DNA of 6,346 nt, taken from positions 1-6,346 of the forward strand of contig JAABTR010000503.1 of NCBI GenBank assembly GCA_011389755.1, given 5' to 3'. The translations under genes were made by a program, and so were the position numbers. The notes under the pieces were generated by a model. That model saw only the letters and a list, made by a program, of their open reading frames with translations, was not told the DNA's origin and ran no database searches. This document shows, piece after piece, positions 1-6,346 of this stretch (positions are counted from its first letter, which is position 1; each line of letters begins with the position of its first letter). Source of the DNA: Deltaproteobacteria bacterium. Lineage in GTDB: Bacteria; Myxococcota_A; Polyangia; JAAYKL01.

Positions 1-3000
1 GTTCCAAAATCTGCGCCTGCTCTTGCCGGTCCTCTTCATCACTGAGCACGCCGGCCAGAGCCATCAGAAGATCCAAATCCTCGGCGAGCTGCGCCAAGGC
101 CGCGCGATAGATGTCGGCTGCTTCTATGCGGTCGCTCTCCTCGACGATGCCTCCGAGGCGCAAGGCCACCTCTTTGATAACCTCCGCGTCGTTTCGGGAC
201 TGGGCATACATGAGCTGGTTGCGCAAAATGCTGACGACCTCGTCAATTTGGTCGCGTCTTTCGAAGTGGTCCACAAGGAGCATCTGCGCTTGGTTGTGCT
301 CCGGCTCCTCGCTGAGCACATCCCGAAGAACATCGATGGCTCTGTCTTCCCCGCCGCCGGTCTCTTCGAAAAGCGCTCGCGCGAGCACGATTCTCAGTGT
401 GTTGCGCTCGTCGGGCTCGGCCAAGCTGTCAATGGTCTCTGCCACGAGCCGCTCGAGCTTGTCGAGAGCGCCCAGCTGGGCATAGATGTCGACCAAGGGC
501 TCCCAGACGTCGCGCCGGGTCCGGACCTTGTCGAGCAAGTGCTCGTAGAACTCGGCTGCCAGCGTAAGATCTCCTCCGGGACCGGCGGCCGCCTCAGCGA
601 CTTGCGCGCCCACCTCCAAAACCTCTTCGGGCTCGATGGCATCGGCGGCTTCGCACAGCCACCTGACCGCCCCGGAAATATCGCCTTCCTCGTTGCGCCG
701 TTTGGCGAGCCCCAGCAAGGCCCACCCCACCCGCGAGAGCCCCTCGAGGGTCTCCCGTCCCAGATCGACAGCGCGCTCCATGAGCTTCTCGGCCCGGCCT
801 CCTTCTCCGAGCTCCAAAGCCACGTCCACAGCCTCTCGCACCTCCTCCGGGCCCACCTCGGAGCCGGCGGCCTTGAGCTCCAGGTAGTCGAGGAACATCC
901 GCTTGTTGTCCGAACGCCGCGCGATACGCCCGAACAGCTCGAGCAGCCCCTCGTGACCGGGGAACTGCTCGGTCGCCCTGACGATGATCCCGCCGGCCCG
1001 ATCGTAATTGGGGCTATCTTCCAAGGCCTGCCTGAGCGAGGCCACGCCGTCCTCCACGTCTCCTTGGGAGGCGAGCTGAATCTCGGCGAGTCGGTAAAGG
1101 GCATCCGCTCGCGTCTCCATCGGCTGCGCGCCGAGCTGCGTGAGCATGCTGAGCAGCCGCGTCTGCTCTTCGGTGTCGCCCTTCGCCTCGGCGATGCGGG
1201 CCTTGGCTCTCCAAATGTCAATCTCCCGGACGCCAATCTTCTCGGCGCACGTGTAGAGATCCTCGGCTTTTTCGTAGTCTTGGCGCTCTATCTCCATCAC
1301 CTCGCCGATGCGCAGAAGCAGCTCGCACCGCGCATAGGAGTCGGTGCTGCGACGCGCTTGCTCCAGCTGGTATTCGAGTGACTCGAGATACTCATCGACC
1401 TTTCCGACGCGACTGGCCAGCTGCCGCGTCGGGTCGTTGAGCGTCGACAAGCCGGGGTTGGCCTCGAGGGCGCTCAAGCGCGCGGCGAAGGCCTCGTGGG
1501 GCCTGTCGAGCGGGCCCTCGAGGAGGTCGGCCAGTTTGGCGTAGAGTTTGGCTTTGAGCCGGGGATTCTCCGTCAGGTTGAGGCGGCGCTTGATCACCCT
1601 GCGCAAAAGCTGGTAGTCGCCGCGCTCGGTGAGCGACTTCTCGAGCCGCGGTCCCACGTCGGAGTGGGCCAAGGACTCGAGCGCGGACTCCAGCAGCTCC
1701 TCGGCCTGCTCGGGCTCGCCGCGCTCAGACGCGATGCGAGACAACTCGAGCAGGATCTCACAGACGCTCATCCCCGCATGCTTCGAAGCGTCGGCGTCCG
1801 GCGTCCGCCTGACGTTCATGAGCAAGGTACGGTAAGCGCGCTCTGCCCGCACGAGCTCCCCGCTGTCCCGAGCAAGCTCGGCCAGAGATTGAAGGATCTC
1901 GTAGTTGGAGGGATCCATTTTCGAGGCGACCTCGAACTGATCGATCGCCTCATCGACGAGCTCCATGGCCCCGAGGACCCGAGCCAAGAGCAGGTGCAGC
2001 GCGGCGCGTTCGGGCGAACGCCTCCGGCCGAAGCCCTCGATGAGCTGCTCGAGCACCTCGCGCGCCTCTTCGCACTTCTCGGCCCTGTGGTAACCAAGGG
2101 CCAAGATCCGGCCCAGCTCCCTTTGCTCGGGCATGAGGGCAAAGGCTTTTTCGAGGACCTCGATGGCGAGCTCGGGCTGCTTCAGCTTGTCGAGCGCGGT
2201 GTGCGCCGCTTCGGTCGCGAAAACGCTCACGGCGCTCTTGTCTTCTCCAGCGGCTTGGGCGGCTTGGGTCAACCCGGTTACGAGCTCCTGCCACTGCTCC
2301 CGTTTTCGATAGAGGTCGAACAGCAGCTTGATGACCTCTGCGTTGCGGGGAGACTCCGAAAAAGCGATCTCCAGCGTCTTCACGGCGTCATCGTAGTAGC
2401 TCGCGCGAATCTGGGCCCTTGCCAGGCGCAGGCGAACAGAGACCTTCTCGCTTTGACCGGCCAGCTCCAGACGCTTGGAGATCCACTCCACCGCGCGTGG
2501 AAAATCGCTCTTTTCGATCGACAGGCGCGCCAAAGCGTCGAGGGAGTCGTTGCTCGGCACCAATCGCACCACGTTTTCGTGAATCTTGATGGCCCGCTCC
2601 GAATCGGAGAGACGCTGCTCGACCACCGCGGCCGCTTTGGACCATTGACGGGCCGAGTTTTCGGCATCGCCGTGCTCCTCGAGCAGCTGAGCATATTCGC
2701 TGAGCAGCGCTGCGAGCTCTTCGTAGTGCCCACGTGCATCCAGAATCTCTTCCAGAGCTTTGACCGAAGGCTCGTGTCCAGGGAGCTCTTGCAGGTTGTC
2801 TCGCAAGACGGCCACCCGTCCGCCCTGCCCTTCCAGGCCTCCCACGAGTGAAGCGATCTCGAGCCTCAGGCTCAGCTTGCGATCCTGATCTTCACACAGC
2901 TCGAGCTCCCGGCTCCGCATGGCGAGCAGGTCGGGCAGCCTCTGCTGGATCTGATAAAGCGAGGCCAGCTCGCGAACCAGCTCGATGTCGCCCGGTGCCT

Positions 3001-6000
3001 GGGCCAAGAGATCCCGCAGGACATCCACCGCATCCTGGTACTGCTTCTCCTCGATTAGGATGGTGGCCGCGCGGCGCCTGAAAGACTGAATGGTCTGCGC
3101 CTCGAACGGCAGCTTGATCGAATCCCTCAAGATCGCGACCGCCGCCATGGGCTTGGCGTGAGCCTCGTAGCTTGAAACCAGTCTGTTCTGAGCCCAAGTC
3201 ACGATATCTTCAAACGTCGTCTCCTCAGCCTCTTGGCGGCCGCTGAGCCACAAGACAGTGGCCTTGCGGTAGAGCTTTTCCAAAATGCGCTCAACCTCGT
3301 CGGGAACATCGGCCATGACCTCGAGAGCCGTCTGCGCGGCTTCGCGCAAAGGACTGAGGTTTTCAATCTCGAGCTCGTCGAGGGCAAAAAGGACTTGCAC
3401 GAGCTCAGCATCGGGCTGCTTTCTCAAAAGCGCCGCGAGCGTCTTGAGCGCCGGAACGTGCCGGCCATCGAGGGCCAGCCCCTCACGGGCACACACGAGG
3501 CCTTTTTCGAAGTCGCCAAGCTCTTCGCGATACCATCTGGATATTTCGAGGTACCAATCGCGTCGCAAAGCGGGCTCGATAGCGCTGCCTTCGTCTGAAA
3601 CCACGCGTTCCACCGCGGTCACCATCTCTTCGAAGGCCTCTTGTTCACTTGCGGCTGACTCGAGGGACGAGACGATACCCTCCTCGAGCACCCCCTTGGC
3701 CTGGCTCAGCTCGGCGACCGCGCGGGCGGCGCTGTCCCATTTGCCTCCGCGAACCGCGTTTCGCAAGACGGCTTGCAATATCTCCATATGGTCCGGCATC
3801 AACGCGTGGGCCATCTCGAATGCGTCCGTCGAGCTGGCGTAGTCCTCGATGTGCTCTTCGACGATGCGACCGCAGAGCCAGTACATGTGGGCCGCGCGTT
3901 CGGGGTCGTCGCATTTTTTGGCCGCGTCGCTGTAAGCCACCGCCACTTTGTCCCAAGCGCCCGTGGATCGGCCGAGCCTGTACAGCTCTTTTTCGATCCC
4001 TAGATCGGTCGGATCGAGGACGACGCAGCGCATCATGGTCGACAAAGCCGCGTCCCCGTCGTCTCCCCTCTCTTCTTGCAGGTAGGCGGTCTCCCGCAGG
4101 ATCTCTATGCGCCGCCTCGCGTCCTCCACGCCGGCCAGCCGAGGTTCGGTCAGGCCTACGACATCCTGCCAGTCTTGTGTCTTTCGACACGCCTTGACGA
4201 GCACCTCTGCCGCCGCCGGGCCGTGCTCTTCCATCTCCACCATCTGCTCGAGGCCCGCCCGCGCCGAATCCTTGGATGCATCCAGCTCGAGGGCCTGGGC
4301 ATAATTCTCGATAGCCGCCTCATAGGCGGACAGCTCGACGCGCAGGATGTCGCCGAGTCGGCAGAACCAGTCGACCGTTCGGCTGAAGTCGCTCGACATC
4401 GCCGCCTCGAGCTGCATGGCCAGCTCTTTGTAGCGGCCGGCTCGAGACATCAGCCTATCGAGCGACTCCATGGTCAGCTGGTTGCGCCCGAACTCCCGCT
4501 GGATCTCGAGCCAAGCGTCGATCGCGTCGTCGAGCTCATCGAGGCGATCTTCGAGCACCGCGGCTCTGCGGATGAGGTCGTTGCGCCTGCCGTGATCGAC
4601 ACCGATGTTCGACCGCGCCCGCAAGGCGTCCGCGAGCTCCTGCCAGCGCTCGAGAGACTCGAGGAGATGGACAATCGCGTTGAGCGCCTCGATGTCCCGC
4701 TCGTCATCTGCGAGGCGCTTTCTCCAGATCTCCAGCGCGAGAATGTCGTCTTCGAGATTCTCGGCGAGCCGGCCCGCCTGCCCCAAAACATGCCGTCTCA
4801 TGGCCGGAGGCGGGTTGAGATCCGCGAGCCGAATCAAAACTTCAAGCCGCTGAGGCTGCTGCTCGGGCTCCACCAACAGCTTGTCGAGCCGGTGAGCCAC
4901 CTCGAGCAGATCGCTCTCATCCGCCTCTTCGTGTTCAAGCACACGCGCGTACAGCTCAATGGCGCCGTCTTTGTCTTCGAGCTTGTCGTGGCTGATGTTG
5001 GCAGCCTCGACGAGCAGAGAGACCCGCACGCGGACCACGACCGTCTTTGCCGCGGCGGCCACCAGGGACTCCGCGTGGGCGCTGTAGAGCCCGGAGCGCC
5101 GCGCCAGCTGCCTGAGCTCTTTTCGCGCGTTGGTGTCGGAAGGGGACAGCGACAACAGCTCCGCATAATGGCGGATGGCCCCCGCGTCCTCGGCCTCTAT
5201 GGCCAAGCGAGACGCGGCTTCTCTGTGGAGCTCGACGGCGTCCGCCCCCCGCGCAAAGGAGAGCCCCTGTTCGAGCGCCGCGATGATGAGGTTGTTGCGT
5301 CCGGTGGCCTCGTAGTTGATCCGCAGCATCCTCAGAGCGTCGGCCCTGATCTCCGGCTCGATGTTTTCGTCGCGAAAGATGCGCTCGAGGACCTGGCAGC
5401 CCTCGTCGTGGCCCGGAGCCTTGGTCAGAAGCTCGCGCAGATCGTCCAAGGCCGAGCGAGCATCGTTCAACTTGTCGAGATAACACGTCGCGATCTGGAC
5501 GCGCGTGGCATAAGCCTGCTCCGCGGGCAACACCGAGAGCCGCGATCGCCACAGATCGATGACCTCGGCCCACTGGCCGAGTCGCTCGGCGATCCGCTCG
5601 ATAGAGGACGCCAGCCTCTGGTCGGTTGGGTCGAGGCGAAGCATCTGACGCATATAGCCGATGGCCTTATCCGGCCGGTTCGCGAAATCCTTGGCGACGT
5701 GCGCCGCGTCGTCGAGCAGCTTGCGCCGCCGCGTCTCGTTCTCTGTGCCGGCCAGCTCCCGCTCGTAAAAGGAGAGCAGCTCTTCCCACCGCTCGGCGAC
5801 GGTCAGCACCACCGTGAGCCGCTCGAACGCCCACTGCGCCCTGGGGTCGCGATTGAGTATTTCGGTGAGCAGGGAAATCACCGCCGAGGGCTCATCTCCA
5901 AACCACTCCTCGAAAAAACGCACGGCCCGGCGCCCGATGGCCTCCCAGTCGTTCTTGGGGAGGTTCCCCTCGAGGAGGATCTCACGATAGAGGCTCGCTA

Positions 6001-6226
6001 TCGGTTGCGGGCGTCCCGTTTTTTCGACCATCTCCTCGGCGTGTTCCCACGCGTAGTCGCTGACGGGCGATTTTCTGACGGAATCCGAGACCCCCTCGAA
6101 CACCGCAGGGTCGACATCGCGCTCGTCGCTCTTGGTGGTCTCTGCCCCTTCAATCTCCGAACTCGTCTCTTCGGCATCCTTTTCAACTTCCGCCACATCT
6201 GCCTCGAACTTATTGTTTTCGCTCAT
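1..6226 (-). CDS. Giant TPR-repeat protein, 5' part (2075 codons, runs off left edge)
   Basis: The frame opens at ATG 6226-6224 and continues without a stop to base 2, so the C-terminus is missing. This start is chosen because GGAGGT lies 4 bases upstream. In-frame ATGs at 6340 and 6331 follow an in-frame TGA but lack such a site. The product begins MSENNKFEADVAEVE, has no signal peptide or membrane segment, and is therefore probably cytoplasmic. After an acidic tail (1-55) and a helical cap (56-135), nearly all of it is amphipathic helix pairs of TPR type, with Ala at the helix-packing position and DP-x-D/N turns, for example around 196-201, 736-741 and 1436-1440. TPR arrays bind other proteins; no enzyme domain or catalytic motif is visible. 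From memory, the block at residues 132-200 (AFERL, ERWEELLSFY, AKDFA, KAIGYM) resembles unnamed giant TPR proteins of Myxococcota and Bradymonadota. A scaffold role is inference; substrate and partners are unknown. Confidence is high for the gene and TPR nature, low for function. Confidence 0.95.
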   Translation of the reverse strand, partial: MSENNKFEADVAEVEKDAEETSSEIEGAETTKSDERDVDPAVFEGVSDSVRKSPVSDYAWEHAEEMVEKTGRPQPIASLYREILLEGNLPKNDWEAIGRRAVRFFEEWFGDEPSAVISLLTEILNRDPRAQWAFERLTVVLTVAERWEELLSFYERELAGTENETRRRKLLDDAAHVAKDFANRPDKAIGYMRQMLRLDPTDQRLASSIERIAERLGQWAEVIDLWRSRLSVLPAEQAYATRVQIATCYLDKLNDARSALDDLRELLTKAPGHDEGCQVLERIFRDENIEPEIRADALRMLRINYEATGRNNLIIAALEQGLSFARGADAVELHREAASRLAIEAEDAGAIRHYAELLSLSPSDTNARKELRQLARRSGLYSAHAESLVAAAAKTVVVRVRVSLLVEAANISHDKLEDKDGAIELYARVLEHEEADESDLLEVAHRLDKLLVEPEQQPQRLEVLIRLADLNPPPAMRRHVLGQAGRLAENLEDDILALEIWRKRLADDERDIEALNAIVHLLESLERWQELADALRARSNIGVDHGRRNDLIRRAAVLEDRLDELDDAIDAWLEIQREFGRNQLTMESLDRLMSRAGRYKELAMQLEAAMSSDFSRTVDWFCRLGDILRVELSAYEAAIENYAQALELDASKDSARAGLEQMVEMEEHGPAAAEVLVKACRKTQDWQDVVGLTEPRLAGVEDARRRIEILRETAYLQEERGDDGDAALSTMMRCVVLDPTDLGIEKELYRLGRSTGAWDKVAVAYSDAAKKCDDPERAAHMYWLCGRIVEEHIEDYASSTDAFEMAHALMPDHMEILQAVLRNAVRGGKWDSAARAVAELSQAKGVLEEGIVSSLESAASEQEAFEEMVTAVERVVSDEGSAIEPALRRDWYLEISRWYREELGDFEKGLVCAREGLALDGRHVPALKTLAALLRKQPDAELVQVLFALDELEIENLSPLREAAQTALEVMADVPDEVERILEKLYRKATVLWLSGRQEAEETTFEDIVTWAQNRLVSSYEAHAKPMAAVAILRDSIKLPFEAQTIQSFRRRAATILIEEKQYQDAVDVLRDLLAQAPGDIELVRELASLYQIQQRLPDLLAMRSRELELCEDQDRKLSLRLEIASLVGGLEGQGGRVAVLRDNLQELPGHEPSVKALEEILDARGHYEELAALLSEYAQLLEEHGDAENSARQWSKAAAVVEQRLSDSERAIKIHENVVRLVPSNDSLDALARLSIEKSDFPRAVEWISKRLELAGQSEKVSVRLRLARAQIRASYYDDAVKTLEIAFSESPRNAEVIKLLFDLYRKREQWQELVTGLTQAAQAAGEDKSAVSVFATEAAHTALDKLKQPELAIEVLEKAFALMPEQRELGRILALGYHRAEKCEEAREVLEQLIEGFGRRRSPERAALHLLLARVLGAMELVDEAIDQFEVASKMDPSNYEILQSLAELARDSGELVRAERAYRTLLMNVRRTPDADASKHAGMSVCEILLELSRIASERGEPEQAEELLESALESLAHSDVGPRLEKSLTERGDYQLLRRVIKRRLNLTENPRLKAKLYAKLADLLEGPLDRPHEAFAARLSALEANPGLSTLNDPTRQLASRVGKVDEYLESLEYQLEQARRSTDSYARCELLLRIGEVMEIERQDYEKAEDLYTCAEKIGVREIDIWRAKARIAEAKGDTEEQTRLLSMLTQLGAQPMETRADALYRLAEIQLASQGDVEDGVASLRQALEDSPNYDRAGGIIVRATEQFPGHEGLLELFGRIARRSDNKRMFLDYLELKAAGSEVGPEEVREAVDVALELGEGGRAEKLMERAVDLGRETLEGLSRVGWALLGLAKRRNEEGDISGAVRWLCEAADAIEPEEVLEVGAQVAEAAAGPGGDLTLAAEFYEHLLDKVRTRRDVWEPLVDIYAQLGALDKLERLVAETIDSLAEPDERNTLRIVLARALFEETGGGEDRAIDVLRDVLSEEPEHNQAQMLLVDHFERRDQIDEVVSILRNQLMYAQSRNDAEVIKEVALRLGGIVEESDRIEAADIYRAALAQLAEDLDLLMALAGVLSDEEDRQEQAQILE
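3182..3394 (-). other. Second break in TPR register (residues about 945-1015)
   Basis: The anchors near 940 and 1026 are 86 residues apart. The intervening sequence is still helical in character (for example ERILEKLYRKATVLWLSG near 979-996) but has a Glu-rich loop (EAEETTFED near 999-1007) and no clear TPR consensus. Regular spacing resumes at about 1026 and then holds to the window edge. A hinge between an N-terminal and a C-terminal solenoid is the simplest reading, but it is inferred from spacing alone. Confidence 0.4.
3587..3718 (-). other. Break in TPR register, helical linker (residues about 837-880)
   Basis: Between the anchors at W830 and F906 there are 76 residues instead of 34 or 38. 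The stretch is rich in Glu, Ala, Ser and Val (for example AFEEMVTAVERVV) and lacks the aromatic anchor and the DP-x-D turn of its neighbours. It reads as a long or coiled helix joining two solenoid blocks. It could also be a degenerate TPR unit that is no longer recognisable by eye. Confidence 0.45.
6062..6226 (-). other. Acidic N-terminal tail of the giant protein (residues 1-55)
   Basis: Residues 1-40 hold 15 Asp/Glu against 4 Lys/Arg, with Ser and Thr in between, and almost no bulky hydrophobic residues. Residues 41-55 add a Ser/Val-rich stretch before helices start near W60. This composition is typical of a disordered, soluble tail and is unlike a signal peptide, since there is no basic N-region and no hydrophobic core. 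It may keep the long protein soluble or serve as a docking tail, but this is inference. Confidence 0.7.
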
Positions 6227-6230
6227 CGCG

Positions 6231-6236
6231 ACCTCC
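6231..6236 (-). promoter_or_regulatory. Ribosome-binding site deciding the start codon
   Basis: On the minus strand the bases read GGAGGT followed by CGCG and then ATG. This is a near-perfect anti-16S match at short but workable spacing (4 bases from GGAGGT, 5 from GGAGG). It selects the ATG at 6226 over the two in-frame ATGs further upstream, and it agrees with the composition change to an acidic N-terminus immediately after this ATG. Confidence 0.85.
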
Positions 6237-6346
6237 GCGTCTGGACCCCTGTGCACTATTGAAAAGATGACCGATCGACGGTAAAGCGCCGTATTTCCCA
6301 AATCAAGGCAAAACGGCACTCGGGCCCGCATGACGGCCATTCATCA
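6237..6346 (-). other. Non-coding leader upstream of the giant gene
   Basis: These 110 bases are more AT-rich than the gene, for example the stretch around 6257-6270 and 6293-6312. On the minus strand the right edge reads TGATGA, giving two consecutive in-frame stops (6346-6341) that close the giant gene's frame upstream. One of them could also be the end of an upstream gene outside the window, but this cannot be tested here. The region should contain the promoter unless the gene is co-transcribed with an upstream gene. I see no convincing -35/-10 pair, strong operator palindrome, riboswitch or terminator hairpin with a T-tract. Confidence 0.4.

Larger units (their letters stand above)
2..5893 (-). 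repeat. Protein-level array of about 45-50 TPR-like units (residues about 112-2075)
   Basis: Each unit can be anchored at the position three residues before a small residue (usually Ala), often as [G/E/D]-x-[W/Y/F/L]-x-x-[A/L]. Anchors read by eye are at residues 112, 147, 185, 219, 256, 312, 347, 381, 419, 456, 494, 528, 565, 599, 635, 686, 724, 758, 796, 830, 906, 940, 1026, 1063, 1097, 1136, 1168, 1209, 1242, 1278, 1312, 1351, 1385, 1424, 1458, 1505, 1538, 1576, 1610, 1651, 1685, 1724, 1774, 1809, 1850, 1887, 1921, 1960, 1994, 2034 and 2068. Spacing is mostly 33-41 residues, close to the canonical 34. The units are strongly diverged and I noticed no long near-identical DNA copies, so the array looks old and not recently amplified. 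The last anchor is near the left edge, so the solenoid probably continues. A few anchors (312, 456, 940, 1505, 1774) are weak. Confidence 0.85.

Noticed and set aside
394..1236. Minus-strand open frame of 280 codons
   Set aside because: It is out of frame with the giant gene and reads as a Ser/Arg/Pro/Trp-rich low-information protein, typical of a GC-rich off-frame shadow.
23..1381. Plus-strand open frame of 452 codons
   Set aside because: It is an antisense shadow in the same aligned register. Its end is the reverse of a sense TCA (codon 1616), while the minus strand here encodes clear TPR units.
1496..2851. Plus-strand open frame of 451 codons
   Set aside because: It is an antisense shadow in the same register, ending opposite sense TCA codon 1126. 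The minus strand encodes well-spaced TPR units throughout.
4956..5573. Minus-strand open frame of 205 codons
   Set aside because: It is an off-frame Arg/Gly/Ala-rich translation overlapping the in-frame TPR units, with no motif of its own.
4076..6262. Plus-strand open frame of 728 codons
   Set aside because: It lies codon-for-codon opposite the giant gene, has the Leu/Val/Arg-rich composition expected when Glu/Asp/Ala codons are read backwards, resembles no protein family, and runs past the well-supported minus-strand start.
6260..6290. Possible promoter (TTTACC, 17-base spacer, TCAATA on the minus strand)
   Set aside because: The -10 match is poor and the choice of hexamers is arbitrary in a short AT-richer leader.
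6270..6292. Short inverted repeats (ACCG...CGGT and ACGG...CCGT)
   Set aside because: Stems of only four base pairs are expected by chance at this GC content, and there is no T-tract or second copy to suggest a terminator or operator.
6227..6340. Alternative in-frame ATG starts at 6340 and 6331 (or GTG at 6256)
   Set aside because: None has a ribosome-binding site comparable to the GGAGGT before 6226, and the extension would add a Cys/Arg-containing segment that does not fit the acidic tail.

Overview
The window is essentially one gene. A single open frame on the minus strand begins at an ATG at 6226, has a Shine-Dalgarno sequence (GGAGGT) just in front of it, and stays open for 2075 codons until it runs off the left edge at base 1. 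I translated it codon by codon and found no in-frame stop. The product is a giant, soluble-looking, all-helical protein made almost wholly of tetratricopeptide-like (TPR) repeats. Its C-terminus lies outside the window, so the full length is unknown but exceeds 2075 residues.

Layout, reading the gene 5' to 3' (right to left): 6346-6237 is a short non-coding leader; 6236-6231 is the ribosome-binding site; residues 1-55 are an acidic, Ser/Thr/Lys-containing tail that is probably disordered; residues about 56-135 are an N-terminal helical cap leading into the repeats; residues about 135 to 2075 are a TPR solenoid of roughly 45-50 units. The units follow an alternating spacing of about 34 and about 38 residues (a 72-residue two-TPR super-repeat). 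The register breaks near residues 837-900 and 945-1015 and is well kept from about 1026 to the window edge. No enzymatic, membrane or DNA-binding domain is visible.

Organism: GC content is high (roughly 60-65% by eye), codons ending in G or C dominate, TTA is absent from the gene, and the protein style (very long unnamed TPR proteins with units of the type ERW-x-EL-L-x-x-Y ... AI-x-Y ... DP-x-D) resembles what I remember from Myxococcota and Bradymonadota, formerly Deltaproteobacteria. This assignment is moderate and rests on memory, not on a search.

There are no other convincing genes, RNA genes, mobile elements, CRISPR arrays or terminators. Several long plus-strand open frames exist, but they are codon-aligned antisense shadows of the giant gene. 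No partner gene is visible, so the protein's role can only be inferred as a scaffold for protein-protein contacts.
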